Of a stretch of 34,820 bases of DNA, positions 1 to 8,884 are shown piece after piece (positions within the stretch are counted from its first letter, which is position 1; every line of letters begins with the position of its first letter). The notes below the pieces were generated by a model. The model made no database searches, had not been told where the DNA came from, and saw only the letters and a program-made list of their open reading frames with translations. The DNA is from Calothrix sp. CSU_2_0 (GTDB lineage Bacteria; Cyanobacteriota; Cyanobacteriia; Cyanobacteriales; Nostocaceae), in contig JAAUPE010000072.1 of the NCBI GenBank assembly GCA_012034595.1, forward strand, positions 1 through 34,820, in the 5' to 3' direction. Position numbers and translations under genes: made by a program.

Positions 1-160
1 AGGTTTGGGCGATTAGAAAATATTATAATGATTCAAAGTGACTCATATAATAATTTATTGTTTCCACTTTAAGCATTGTTAATTGATTCTCGGTCTGCCT
101 TAAATACGACTTTTTCAGCAAGCCCTAAATAAAGAACCCATTAGAGGTTTAGGTTTTAGA

Positions 161-1462
161 GTGCGTCAGGACTGTATCGACAAAGTTAAAGCTGCTAGGA
201 AGGCAGCTATGATGAAAATGGGCAAGACGAATCAAGATGCCTTTGCCCATGAAATTCAAATCGCTCCATCGACATTCAGTAATTTTTTGAATGGTAAAAA
301 TGTCGCTTTGGGAACTTTCCAGCAAACTTGTCAACATTTAGATTTAAACTGGGAAGAAATAGCAGATAGGGAAGATAGCCAAATTATCTCTCCAGTTCCC
401 CAACCTTCAATAATATCAACAACAACATTAACATCAATCCTCACCCCAGACATTTCCATCAAATATCCAGAAGGACCAGTTGCATTCGATTCCCCTTTTT
501 ATATTGAGCGTCCCCCCAAAGAACAGGACTGTTACAGAGAAATTAGCAAACATGGTGCCTTAATTCGCATCAAAGCACCCGAACAAACAGGGAAGACTTC
601 GTTACTAATTCGGATTTTGCACCAAGCGGAAACAAAAGGCGATCGCACTGTTTATATCAGTTTAAAGGAAGCAGACAATCAATGTTTTACCAACTTAGAT
701 AAATTCCTGCGTTGGTTCTGTGCAACTGTTAGCCGTAAATTGAAATTAGAAAATCGCTTAGATGAATATTGGGAAGATGATATTAGTTGTAATCTGCGCT
801 GCGAAAGCTATTTTGAAGAATACATCCTCCCAGAAATAGGTCAACCATTAACACTCGGTTTAGATGAAGTCGATAGATTATTTGCATATCCCGATATTTA
901 CGGCGATTTTTTTGGCTTGCTGCGATATCTGCACGAAGAAGCGAGACGAACAAATATTTGGCAAAAATTGCGGTTAGTTCTCGCACATTCCACCGAAATT
1001 TATGTACCTTTAGATATTAATCGTTCTCCTTTTAATGCAGGTTTCCCTGTCGATTTACCAGAATTTAGTTCACAACAAATAACCAATTTAGTTCAAAAAC
1101 ATCAATTAAATTGGTCTGACGAAGAAGTTACTCAAATCATGTCAATGATAGGTGGACACCCGTTTTTGGTGCGTCTTGCTTTATATCATATTGCCCGTCA
1201 AGATATAAGTTTAGATAATTTTCTCCAAACAGCAGCCAGCGAATCAGGGATTTATGCCAATCATTTACATCGTCTCATGTCCGCCCTCGAAAAACAACCT
1301 GAGCTATTAGTAGCAATGCGAGAAGTTGCCAAACTCAATCGACCACTACAGTTAATTGCTGAAATCAAATTCAAATTACAAGCAATGGGATTAGTCAAAA
1401 TAACCAACGATGGTGTGATACCCAGTTGTGAATTGTATCGACAATATTTTCAGAATTGTTAA
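161..1462 (+). CDS. HTH-containing AAA-like (AAA_35-type) ATPase
   Basis: 433 residues from a GTG start. Residues ~1-70 look like a helix-turn-helix with a short regulatory domain (NQDAFAHEIQIAPSTFSNFL). A Ser/Thr/Pro-rich linker follows, then an AAA-like P-loop ATPase domain from about residue 100: Walker A APEQTGKTS at ~139-147 and Walker B LTLGLDEVD with D235/E236. This is the architecture of the cyanobacterial 'AAA-like domain' family, related to STAND-type signalling ATPases; its substrates are unknown. No fused effector domain is visible, and the C-terminal ~100 residues look like a winged-helix/helical tail. It is followed after 127 bp by two exported proteins on the same strand, so a shared role is possible but not shown. 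Cytoplasmic: no signal peptide or membrane segment. The family call is firm, the function unknown. Confidence 0.8.
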   Translation: MRQDCIDKVKAARKAAMMKMGKTNQDAFAHEIQIAPSTFSNFLNGKNVALGTFQQTCQHLDLNWEEIADREDSQIISPVPQPSIISTTTLTSILTPDISIKYPEGPVAFDSPFYIERPPKEQDCYREISKHGALIRIKAPEQTGKTSLLIRILHQAETKGDRTVYISLKEADNQCFTNLDKFLRWFCATVSRKLKLENRLDEYWEDDISCNLRCESYFEEYILPEIGQPLTLGLDEVDRLFAYPDIYGDFFGLLRYLHEEARRTNIWQKLRLVLAHSTEIYVPLDINRSPFNAGFPVDLPEFSSQQITNLVQKHQLNWSDEEVTQIMSMIGGHPFLVRLALYHIARQDISLDNFLQTAASESGIYANHLHRLMSALEKQPELLVAMREVAKLNRPLQLIAEIKFKLQAMGLVKITNDGVIPSCELYRQYFQNC

Positions 1463-1589
1463 TTCCCTGTTTGTTGGGAATTCAGCATTAACTAAAGGTG
1501 AAAATGTCCTATTTAGATTCAAAAGAAAATCAAAAGAGATTTAGACCAATTTCAGTGCGAAACTTCATAGGGAACAAGGGAAATTAGGG

Positions 1590-2213
1590 TTGTCGAATTC
1601 AACAGACAATCCTATGTTACAAACAATCAGCAAGTTCAACACATTATTTCTAGCAGTTTTAATTTTGTTATCAGCAGGAACCCTCAACAATTCAAAGGTT
1701 GATGCCAGAAATAGTCAAAACCTAACTCAACTACCCGCATCCAATATTATTGCAGCAGCACCAGAATGGAAACAGTTTTTATCAGATGAAGGCAAATTTT
1801 CTATTCTCATGCCTGATGAAGAAATATTGGACATGACACCATCCAAAGAATTAATACTTCCAGGTGTTCAAACAATAAAGTTAAACGCGACGATGAAGGA
1901 TAACAGCGTATTTTTAGCTGGATACGCAGATTTTGATATAAATCTTAACCAGTTTCCCTCTAACGAGATATTGGATTCTTTCTTGCAAGGAATGCTTGAA
2001 GGTAAAACCAACTTGTTGAGTCAGAAAAATATCCAATTGGGTCAGTATCAAGGTAAAGAGGTCAAAATTCAAGATGAGACAAAAGGGATAACTTACAATA
2101 GTCGAGTTTTTCTGGTTGGTCAACGAATATATATTCTTATGGTTGGAGGAACTAGAACACCTCAAACAAGTGATACTCAAAAGTTTTTCAACTCGTTTCA
2201 ATTAATCCAGTAA
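1590..2213 (+). CDS. exported PsbP-like cyanobacterial protein
   Basis: 207 residues from a TTG start preceded by AAGGG at a 9-nt spacing; an ATG at 1614 is the alternative and gives a cleaner signal peptide (hydrophobic core LFLAVLILLSAG, likely cleavage near VDA). The mature part starts with a WKQFLSDEGKFSILMPDEE segment, which resembles the small PsbP-like beta-sandwich domain seen in many cyanobacterial exported proteins of unknown role. It probably acts in the periplasm or thylakoid lumen. The next gene, on the same strand 114 bp on, is a secreted protease, but a strong stem-loop lies between them, so they may be separate transcripts. The fold assignment is by resemblance only. Confidence 0.6.
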   Translation: MSNSTDNPMLQTISKFNTLFLAVLILLSAGTLNNSKVDARNSQNLTQLPASNIIAAAPEWKQFLSDEGKFSILMPDEEILDMTPSKELILPGVQTIKLNATMKDNSVFLAGYADFDINLNQFPSNEILDSFLQGMLEGKTNLLSQKNIQLGQYQGKEVKIQDETKGITYNSRVFLVGQRIYILMVGGTRTPQTSDTQKFFNSFQLIQ

Positions 2214-2237
2214 GAGCTAAATAATTCTTGAAACATT

Positions 2238-2270
2238 AGATTCCTAACTTCTTAAAAAAGTTGGGAATCT
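2238..2270 (+). terminator. stem-loop after the PsbP-like gene, possible terminator
   Basis: Arms 2238-2250 and 2258-2270 pair over 13 positions with one G-T pair and a 7-nt loop. It sits 25 bp after the stop of the PsbP-like gene. There is no clear T run after the stem on the plus strand, so it may act as a processing or attenuating hairpin rather than a classical intrinsic terminator. Confidence 0.45.
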
Positions 2271-2327
2271 AACCAAATAACATAAATATTTTTACGCAAC
2301 TGCTTTGAAGATTAAGGAAACAACATC

Positions 2328-3410
2328 ATGCTGCCCAAAATTCAAAATCAATTCAAATCTTTTCTAGTTATCTCTGCTTTACTTGCTGCGACATTCCCCA
2401 TCACACCAGCCAAATCTCAAACAATTGATATTACCTCAAAACCCTCACAAACCAATTTCAGCCAACCAAAAAAGCAATCACAAGCTAACCTAGTCGCAGA
2501 AGATGTCAAACCATCAGTAGTTCGGGTAGCTGTTGGTTGTAAAGCCAAGGTGTACTTACCCAATACTGGCAAAATCTATGATTTGGAACAAATCACAAGT
2601 TATGGTTCTGGCTTTTTTGTGAATCCGAATGGTTACATTGTCACCAACGCTCATGTAACAAAAGCAGAAGATTGCCAACAAATATTTCAAGAAGATTTAG
2701 CCACAAAACTTGAAGCTGACGGACAAATATTAGAAAATGTCGAAGCCGAATTAAAGTGGATTGAAAACAAACCAATTCAATTAGTATATTTACCCAACCA
2801 AGAACAGCTACCTTTTGAGATCATAAATTCCGGTGCGATCGCAGGTGAGGGTAAGGATGTTTCCATCATCAAAGTGAATGTCATTAATGCTCCCACTCTC
2901 AAACTTGCCGAATCAAACCAAGTAAAACTTTTAGACTCAGTAACAGTAGTTGGATATCCGGGATTAGTGGAAACATTTTCTGTATTTGACGAGAATTCCT
3001 TCTACGAATCTAGCTTTACTCGTGGTCAAGTTTCTGCTAAGAAAAATCTGAAAGATGGTACTCCAATTCTCCAAATTACTGCCCCTGTACCTAATGGTAA
3101 CTCCGGTGGTCCCGTTCTCAATGATAATGGTGAGGTGATTGGTTTAGTCACCTTTGGTCCCAACGATGATTTTACCTTTATTTTTACCAGTAATACGATT
3201 CAAGAGTTTCTTGACTCTGCCAATATTAACAATCAACAAGGATTAGTAAATCAGATATACCGCGAAGCATTACAATTATATGACCAAGGTAAATATAGCC
3301 AAGCATTGGGGAAATTTGAGTTAGTCAAACAGTTATTTCCCCAGCATTCAGAGGTGGAAAATTACCTTGAAAAATGTCAACAAGTCATTGCTAATGATGT
3401 CAAAAATTAG
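2328..3410 (+). CDS. secreted trypsin-like serine protease with C-terminal TPR
   Basis: 360 residues; ATG with an AAGGA ribosome binding site about 10 nt upstream. A Sec signal peptide (hydrophobic stretch FLVISALLAATFPI, cleavage near AKS-Q) predicts export. The chymotrypsin/HtrA-like fold shows all three catalytic residues: H109 in TNAHV, D177 in GKDVSIIKV and S259 in PNGNSGGP. There is no PDZ domain; instead residues ~308-350 form one or two TPR units (YREALQLYDQGKYSQALGKF). In cyanobacteria such protease-TPR proteins are common and mostly uncharacterised; a role in periplasmic protein quality control or in processing exported proteins is an inference. The protease call is secure, the substrate unknown. 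Confidence 0.85.
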   Translation: MLPKIQNQFKSFLVISALLAATFPITPAKSQTIDITSKPSQTNFSQPKKQSQANLVAEDVKPSVVRVAVGCKAKVYLPNTGKIYDLEQITSYGSGFFVNPNGYIVTNAHVTKAEDCQQIFQEDLATKLEADGQILENVEAELKWIENKPIQLVYLPNQEQLPFEIINSGAIAGEGKDVSIIKVNVINAPTLKLAESNQVKLLDSVTVVGYPGLVETFSVFDENSFYESSFTRGQVSAKKNLKDGTPILQITAPVPNGNSGGPVLNDNGEVIGLVTFGPNDDFTFIFTSNTIQEFLDSANINNQQGLVNQIYREALQLYDQGKYSQALGKFELVKQLFPQHSEVENYLEKCQQVIANDVKN

Positions 3411-3441
3411 CCAGCTATATCAATAAGTTTCTAATAACAAT

Positions 3442-3483
3442 GTCAATAGCCAGACCATTAATAGGCTATTGACTATCACTATA
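3442..3483. terminator. inverted repeat after the protease gene
   Basis: GTCAATAGCC (3442-3451) and GGCTATTGAC (3474-3483) form a perfect 10-bp stem with a 22-nt loop, 31 bp after the protease stop codon and between two convergent genes. No adjacent T run, so termination is plausible rather than certain. Confidence 0.35.
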
Positions 3484-3807
3484 ATTTGATATTGACACGC
3501 AAATTGCCAGTGTATTAACCAACAAAAAATTACTATTGATTACCTAATGATACTAGGAGTGGATGATTTCACTATTTCACGCGATAAATCTAGAAATTAA
3601 CCTGTATTCTTTGGCTCTAACCTATCTTTAGCAGGGAAAATCAGAATTTTAGGCATCTATCACTTTACTTGGAACCGATGGTAAACTCTAGCAGTAAGCA
3701 TTTTAGAGTATAAATTACAACAAATTAAGATAATGAACTTTTTAACGATTTGATTAAAAAGTCAGGAAAAACTGTGTTTGTTTTTGGATGTGTTTTCTTT
3801 ACGCTAG

Positions 3808-3882
3808 TCTCATGCATGAGATACTGCGCGAACTGACAATTCAACGCAAGCGATCGCAAAGTGACTCCTGCGGAGTATCTCA
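3808..3882. repeat. palindromic HIP1-containing repeat in a 537-bp intergenic gap
   Basis: The gap 3411-3947 holds no convincing gene. It contains a perfect 14-bp palindrome (3808-3821) and, overlapping it, TGAGATACT (3817-3825) that pairs with AGTATCTCA (3874-3882) around a GCGATCGC (HIP1) octamer. This looks like a dispersed cyanobacterial intergenic repeat; no copy number can be judged from this window. Confidence 0.5.
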
Positions 3883-3947
3883 TAGTTGAAGATATTAAAA
3901 TTAAGCTAATTTTTATAATTTAATTACTCGAATGTATGAATAATTAA

Positions 3948-4283
3948 TTAACTTGAGCGATAAGCGTACCCCTCCGGGGAAGCAGGATAATAGGATAATA
4001 ACCGTTTAAATTGATTGGGACTAACTCGACTTCCAAAAGTCCCACAGGTTCTTAAAACAGCGCGATCAAACTGATTGAGCTTTGGTGCTGGTGGTGAAAT
4101 ATCTAAATTTTCTCCAGCAGGAAATCCGACAGGAACGGGATTATTTTCATTGTCGAAAAAGGGTATAAATTTATTATCCTCTTGGGCATTAGCAATGGAA
4201 TTATAGAAATTAAAAATTGTAGCGAATGCTAATACGAACGCAAAAATGACAGCTATTTTAGAATTGCGAATAAAAAGCACCAT
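3948..4283 (-). CDS. small exported protein of unknown function
   Basis: 111 residues. The N-terminus is a clear signal peptide (basic RNSK then the hydrophobic IAVIFAFVLAFATIF, probable cleavage after NAQA-type ANAQ). The mature part of ~78 residues is Pro/Asn-rich, with one Cys (RTCGTFG) and an aromatic C-terminus (SYYPASPEGYAYRSS). An AAGG motif lies just upstream of the ATG. I do not recognise a named family. It stands alone, convergent with the protease gene and separated from the downstream helicase gene by its own intergenic spaces. Confidence 0.6.
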   Translation of the reverse strand: MVLFIRNSKIAVIFAFVLAFATIFNFYNSIANAQEDNKFIPFFDNENNPVPVGFPAGENLDISPPAPKLNQFDRAVLRTCGTFGSRVSPNQFKRLLSYYPASPEGYAYRSS

Positions 4284-4402
4284 AACCTTAAGTTAATGTG
4301 TATTGTTAAGATATCTGTACAATATCAAACTGTAGTAACTTTGATTATGAAAATGTACTTTGTGGCAGATGCAGTTGTGGTTAATGTTGCTTAAATAATC
4401 GC

Positions 4403-5986
4403 TTAAATTTGAGCCAACCTTTCCCGCAACTGCGTATACCGTTCCTTCTGATTAACCGACCTTACAGCCATACCAATAGCCTTTTTAGAACCAACAATTA
4501 TCGCCAATTTCTTTGCACGAGTTAACCCTGTATAAATCAAGTTACGCGATAGTAACATGTAGTGTTGGGTGTATATCGGCATAATTACCACTGGATATTC
4601 TGAACCTTGGGATTTGTGGATGGTAACGCTCCAAGCTAAACCAAGCTCATTCAAATCTGCGTAGTCATAGGTAACATCCCGTTCTTGATACTGTACGATT
4701 ACTTCCTGCTCCTCCGTGTCAATGTTGGTAATAAATCCCACATCCCCGTTAAATACCTCGCGGTTGTAGTCGTTGGTGAGTTGAATCACCCTGTCTCCAA
4801 CCCGAAAAACAGTCCCACCTCTTGTTACCTCAAGCTTTTGAGGACTTGGAGGATTAATCAACTGCTGCAATACGTTATTGAGATTGCGTGTACCCACCAA
4901 TCCCCGTGTCATTGGGGACAACACTTGTACGTCAGCTACGGGATTAAAACCAAGCTTGGGAATAAAATCTGCAATCAACTCAGTAATTGCTTGGACACCA
5001 TGTTCCGGTTGCTGCCCACCACCATGCCACAAACAATCAGATTGAGGAGTCTCAGAAATTGGCTCGATATTCGGGTATTGCCCCAGGTTGATTTGGTGGG
5101 CACTTCTAATAATCGCACTTGTTTGAGCTTGCCGAAATATCTGCGTTAATCTGATAACTGGTACTTTGCTCGAATTAATCAAATCTCCCAAAACCTTACC
5201 TGGACCAACCGAAGGTAATTGGTCGATATCTCCAACAAATAGAATTTGACCATCTTCAGGTACAGCTTTGATTAAACTATACGCTAAAAACAAGTCCAAC
5301 ATACTCGCCTCATCGATGATAATTGCTTTTTGCGGGAGGGGATTTTTCATATCCCGTTTAAAACCCATACTTTTAGGGTCAAACTCCAGCAAGCGATGCA
5401 CGGTTTTTGCTTCCAATCCCGTCATCTCGGTTAGTCGTTGCGCTGCTCTTCCCGTTGGTGCTGCGAGGGCAATTGATTTTCCCATCGCCTTCCACAGTTC
5501 CACAATAGTACGCACACTAAAAGTTTTGCCCGTTCCTGGACCACCAGTAAGTATTAATACCCGTGAATAAGCTGCCATCTCCACTGCTTCTTGTTGCTGT
5601 GGGGAAAGTTCGACTTTACGACTTTCGGTAAAACGTGCAAGCCAGGTGCTGACTCTCTCCATATCTGGATTGATGGGATTTCTTAAACGCTGGGCGATTA
5701 GTAATGCTAAATTGTTCTCCGTGTTGAAAAATGCGGGGTTGTAACAAAGTAACATTTGTTCAGGAGAGCTTTCTCGAATTAGCTCATCCGCAAGGGACAT
5801 GTTTTTGATAATTGTTGCAATTCCCTCTTCCATTGGTTGGTGGTCATCGGTTTTGAGGCATTTGGTAACTTCCTCAATTAATTCTGGTTGTGGTAAATAA
5901 CAATGCCCTTCTACCACTCCCGTGATTGATTCCTGCTTGGGTGTGGCATTATTTGGTTGCTGGTTGACTTGGTACGCGCTGGACAT
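4403..5986 (-). CDS. RecD2-like SF1B DNA helicase, short form
   Basis: 527 residues. Superfamily 1B helicase motifs in order: motif I TGGPGTGKT (~147-155), motif II IIIDEASML (~222-230), motif III FVGDIDQLPSVG (~250-261), motif IV LTQIFRQ (~280-286) and motif VI-type SVTIHKSQGSEYP near residue 455 in a UvrD-C-like tail. These are the signatures of RecD/RecD2/TraA helicases, which unwind DNA 5'-3' using ATP. Typical RecD2 has ~720 or more residues; here the N-terminal OB/HhH-type region is reduced to ~125 residues, a form common on cyanobacterial plasmids. A role in plasmid replication, repair or conjugation is inferred. No recB or recC neighbours, so it does not work in RecBCD. Confidence 0.85.
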   Translation of the reverse strand: MSSAYQVNQQPNNATPKQESITGVVEGHCYLPQPELIEEVTKCLKTDDHQPMEEGIATIIKNMSLADELIRESSPEQMLLCYNPAFFNTENNLALLIAQRLRNPINPDMERVSTWLARFTESRKVELSPQQQEAVEMAAYSRVLILTGGPGTGKTFSVRTIVELWKAMGKSIALAAPTGRAAQRLTEMTGLEAKTVHRLLEFDPKSMGFKRDMKNPLPQKAIIIDEASMLDLFLAYSLIKAVPEDGQILFVGDIDQLPSVGPGKVLGDLINSSKVPVIRLTQIFRQAQTSAIIRSAHQINLGQYPNIEPISETPQSDCLWHGGGQQPEHGVQAITELIADFIPKLGFNPVADVQVLSPMTRGLVGTRNLNNVLQQLINPPSPQKLEVTRGGTVFRVGDRVIQLTNDYNREVFNGDVGFITNIDTEEQEVIVQYQERDVTYDYADLNELGLAWSVTIHKSQGSEYPVVIMPIYTQHYMLLSRNLIYTGLTRAKKLAIIVGSKKAIGMAVRSVNQKERYTQLRERLAQI

Positions 5987-6139
5987 TGCTTTTTAAAAGA
6001 TGGCGCAAATATTATACTAAATAGTTGCTGTTATGGAAGTATTTTGTACAATTCAATTAGTAATATTGTACTATATATATTCGGATTTCCTTAGTCAGAA
6101 AAAAATACTCCTCAAAAGGAGTATCTTGTTGCCTGCTAT

Positions 6140-6379
6140 TCAATAGCGATTGCACGTACTACGTACTAATATGCTCATAACCTGCCCAGGATTATCAATT
6201 GGTAACAATGGACTCCAATCGCATATATCCGCATATCCGAGTTGGTGTAAAACTCGAATTATTGCTGTTACGGCTTTACTCGATCCAATCAGGGTATATT
6301 TGATAGTTTCTCGTTCCGGTATTTGTGGGGAAATTGCTTGAAATTGGGGAATGGGTATGGTGCGATATGCCCTTGGCAT
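6140..6379 (-). CDS. conserved small cyanobacterial protein, unknown function
   Basis: 79 residues, with ATG at 6377-6379. The sequence (IPQFQAISPQIPERE, then TLIGSSKAVTAIIRVLHQLGY, ending in VMSILVR) resembles a small protein found repeatedly near plasmid and phage-like genes in Nostocales. No catalytic motif, membrane segment or Cys pair is obvious; the middle is likely a helix following a beta strand. An antisense ORF of 63 codons over the same DNA is considered a shadow. Function not assigned. Confidence 0.6.
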   Translation of the reverse strand: MPRAYRTIPIPQFQAISPQIPERETIKYTLIGSSKAVTAIIRVLHQLGYADICDWSPLLPIDNPGQVMSILVRSTCNRY

Positions 6380-6504
6380 TAAGCTGCGCTTATCGCGGTT
6401 ATCGCTCCCGAAAGTTTTGATATCTTGATTTCATCGAAAAATTCATCCTGATATTAAGATTAAATCAACTGGTTTAGCATTATTTATTAACCATGATGGC
6501 TAAA

Positions 6505-6810
6505 CTAATTACAAGCAGGAGATTGGATATAATTAGCAAGTTTTTTCAACCAATCTTCAACTGTTAATTCATGATGGCTGTAAAGTGGGTCTTGTTGAAT
6601 TATATTTCCATCTTTATCTACTACTGCACAATTAAGAGGCTTGCAATTACCCTTGGTATCAAGCTGAATAATTGCCCAATAAGTCGGCATTAATTTGGGT
6701 TGTAGTAATAAATAGGTTTTCTCGTTAGTAATGTGTTCCCAGTATCTTTGAGTTTCGTTTTCTCCGTACTCAAACGTAACACCTTTTATTGTTTTCACTT
6801 GAATAATCAT
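6505..6810 (-). CDS. hypothetical plasmid-type protein
   Basis: 101 residues, acidic/aromatic, mixed alpha-beta composition (GVTFEYGENETQRYWEHI near the N-terminus; LTVEDWLKKLANYI helix near the C-terminus). No recognised domain, signal peptide or membrane helix. It lies 32 bp after the next gene upstream (6843-7127) on the same strand, so the two are probably co-transcribed. Confidence 0.55.
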   Translation of the reverse strand: MIIQVKTIKGVTFEYGENETQRYWEHITNEKTYLLLQPKLMPTYWAIIQLDTKGNCKPLNCAVVDKDGNIIQQDPLYSHHELTVEDWLKKLANYIQSPACN

Positions 6811-6842
6811 TTTGATATCTCTTGATGATGTTGTATTGTCTA

Positions 6843-7127
6843 TTAATATTGACTGTTTTCTGTTCGAGATTCTTCTGTCATTCTTAGTAATCGAAAATAG
6901 ATTTTATCCAGGTTATTATTAGTTTTGAAATACAACCGAAACGAGCCATCTTCGTAACGCTTTAAATCCGTCTTCCCAAAGATAATTTCCCGTTGTTGTA
7001 GCCATTGAGTAACGCATTCATGAAACTCAGCTAAAAACAAAGCTGGAAAGTAAATTCTTCCGGTTTTCTCTCCTGTATACTGATGAGTTAATATCTGAAA
7101 TTGCGGTGTATTCAAAACTTCTGCCAT
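6843..7127 (-). CDS. hypothetical plasmid-type protein
   Basis: 94 residues. Visible features are a region of alternating hydrophobic residues (GRIYFPALFLAEF) and a charged C-terminus ending in RMTEESRTENSQY. No family recognised. A hairpin at 7168-7207 separates it from the larger gene upstream, so it may start a small two-gene unit with 6505-6810. Confidence 0.5.
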   Translation of the reverse strand: MAEVLNTPQFQILTHQYTGEKTGRIYFPALFLAEFHECVTQWLQQREIIFGKTDLKRYEDGSFRLYFKTNNNLDKIYFRLLRMTEESRTENSQY

Positions 7128-7167
7128 AATTTTTTTTCTCGAATCTTCTTTTTATTTCTCTTGTCTT

Positions 7168-7207
7168 GAAAAGTTTTGTAGAAGAAGACCTTCCCTACAA
7201 ACTTTTC
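7168..7207 (-). terminator. hairpin between small genes
   Basis: GAAAAGTTTTGTAG (7168-7181) pairs with CTACAAACTTTTC (7195-7207) with a single bulged base and a 13-nt loop. It lies between two minus-strand genes. The minus-strand sequence beyond the stem is A/G-rich rather than T-rich, so its role as a terminator is uncertain. Confidence 0.4.
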
Positions 7208-7286
7208 ACTGCCGTAATGCTATTAATTTAGAAAGGCAGAAAGAGTATTTCGCATACTTCCATTTTCCATTCCTGCCTTTACGGAA

Positions 7287-8018
7287 CTAATTTGATGTCG
7301 ATTCAAGGTATTTGAGAAAATTCGATACTTTCCAATTCAGCCCGTGAACTTTGTCAGCAATATTCGGTTTAGTTGAGCTTCCATCACATAAAAGGCACTT
7401 ACTGCAATCAATCCTGTCATCTTCCGTGTGTCGGCAAAGTATTTCGTTGTTACTCAATTGTGCATCAGGAGCGATAATTCTAAAAGTTCTCCATCCTTGT
7501 TTTTGCGCCTCTTTAGCTTCTGGGATACTATGCACTGAAGCCATTAAATACTGCTTCCACAAGCTATTTGTGTTTCGCCAATTATGGCTATACCCCGTGT
7601 ATTTTCCCGATGCCAAAATAATCGGCTCCCAAACTTCTAATGGCACTGCTGTCGGGTCGCCGTAAGAACCAAGTCTAATCGGATAGCGGTAGTGTTGTAA
7701 AAGTGCTAATTCTTTCTCGCTAAATTTAGGATAATTACCACCGATATAGGAGCGATAAATGTTGTTAGGAGTGAGGAGATTGACGTAGCAGCTACCAGTT
7801 TCGCTCAACTTTAATGGACAATCACCACAAATCGATCGATCGAAACCATGTTTTGCAGCGTATGTCGGAACGTAATTTTGTAAGAGAATCCACGATTGAA
7901 GTTGCCTTCCAGTTTTGCGGTTAGATGTGGGGTTCACAAAACCAGTTAATATCAAAACGATGGGAGAGCCATCAATTAAAGATGCACCTTCCCATACTAA
8001 ATAACCATTTCGTAGCAT
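7287..8018 (-). CDS. phage/plasmid-conserved protein with cysteine clusters
   Basis: 243 residues. Two Cys-rich sites are visible: ICGDCPLK with a further CYVN ~15 residues later (near residues 62-78), and a later cluster C-RHTEDDRIDC-KCLLC (~195-210), both suited to metal binding. A central RLGSYGDPTAVPLEVW and TGYSHNWR, LMASVHS and GWRTFRI match in order a protein family I know from phages and plasmids (a DUF of unknown function; I believe DUF7227, unverified). No enzyme activity is established for it. Its presence supports a phage or plasmid origin of this gene block. Nothing suggests truncation. Confidence 0.6.
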   Translation of the reverse strand: MLRNGYLVWEGASLIDGSPIVLILTGFVNPTSNRKTGRQLQSWILLQNYVPTYAAKHGFDRSICGDCPLKLSETGSCYVNLLTPNNIYRSYIGGNYPKFSEKELALLQHYRYPIRLGSYGDPTAVPLEVWEPIILASGKYTGYSHNWRNTNSLWKQYLMASVHSIPEAKEAQKQGWRTFRIIAPDAQLSNNEILCRHTEDDRIDCSKCLLCDGSSTKPNIADKVHGLNWKVSNFLKYLESTSN

Positions 8019-8102
8019 ATTCGTAGTAGATGAATAGTGTTATTAGCAGTTGGGTTAGGATTAAAAGCACATGAGTTGAAGTGAAAATGCGCCTTTAATC
8101 AA

Positions 8103-8133
8103 AATCCTCCAGCATCGGTAATGCCAGAGGATT
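8103..8133 (-). terminator. terminator-like hairpin upstream of the Cys-cluster gene
   Basis: AATCCTC (8103-8109) pairs with GAGGATT (8127-8133), with inner CAT/ATG pairing. Read on the minus strand, the stem ends in GGATTTTG, a short T run, and it follows the stop codon of the 129-residue gene at 8165. A weak intrinsic terminator is plausible. Confidence 0.4.
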
Positions 8134-8164
8134 GGTAGGTTTGATTGATTTGATTGATTAGGAA

Positions 8165-8554
8165 TTAGTAGTTGGTATTTTCTGCAATTACTTCTGTTTG
8201 ACTTGCTATGAGGTTTCGCTCCATATATTCGCGTCTGCGTTGCCAGGAAATCTCATGTTCCGCGAGCAAATCTTCTAGAGTTTTACCAAATTTACGGCTG
8301 GCATATTCCAGCAATTGCTCTAGAGAAAATCGCTTTTCTTCAACTTTACCGAAATCATTGGTAAACCTTTCCTTGAATTCATCCCAACTAAAGGTATCTT
8401 TAAGGGTGCGCTTTGCCACTAATCCACACAGAGAGCGGATGGAATAGTAAGCTTTGGTATATACTCGCTCGGAGTAATCGCTAACGGCATAATCGCCTAA
8501 TACAGAATCACCTATTGCCTGAAAATTAGTCACTGATGATTTACGTGCAGCCAT
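8165..8554 (-). CDS. hypothetical plasmid-type protein
   Basis: 129 residues, highly charged and mostly helical by composition. The stretch TFSWDEFKERFTNDFGKVEEKRF and the following LEQLLEYASRKFGKTLEDLL suggest two amphipathic helices; the C-terminus is KR-rich (SWQRRREYMERN). No known motif. It follows the 81-residue gene by 49 bp on the same strand and probably shares its transcript. Confidence 0.55.
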   Translation of the reverse strand: MAARKSSVTNFQAIGDSVLGDYAVSDYSERVYTKAYYSIRSLCGLVAKRTLKDTFSWDEFKERFTNDFGKVEEKRFSLEQLLEYASRKFGKTLEDLLAEHEISWQRRREYMERNLIASQTEVIAENTNY

Positions 8555-8603
8555 GATTCAAATACCTCTTCAATCCTTCATTTGCCTATTGGCGTTAGCC
8601 TTC

Positions 8604-8849
8604 TTAAAACCACGCATTATCATCGCAATCGGCTAATAAATCCTTGATTTCGCAATAATCCTGGTAATTTATCTCCAACTGCTGTAAGTCGGTATCTGAT
8701 ACCAAATTTTGTAATTCCTGCACAATTTCTCTAACTTGATTTTCTTCGCTAAAACCTGAATAGTAAGTTTTGATGAATTTATCAGCTTTAGTCACAAATT
8801 GTTCGAGATTACTGACAAATGTTTGCTCATTGCTAATTGCTTGCACCAT
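8604..8849 (-). CDS. small acidic protein, unknown function
   Basis: 81 residues, strongly acidic (Glu/Asp rich, e.g. LLADCDDNAWF at the C-terminus) and likely all-helical. No recognised family. Small acidic proteins of this kind are frequent on plasmids and phages. It sits between the 129- and 120-residue genes in a same-strand block with short spacers. Confidence 0.5.
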   Translation of the reverse strand: MVQAISNEQTFVSNLEQFVTKADKFIKTYYSGFSEENQVREIVQELQNLVSDTDLQQLEINYQDYCEIKDLLADCDDNAWF

Positions 8850-8884
8850 GATTATTCTCCCAGTATCTACAAATTTGATGCGTG

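Noticed and set aside
4685-5570. Plus-strand ORFs inside the helicase gene
   Set aside because: Antisense to helicase motifs that are well conserved on the minus strand.
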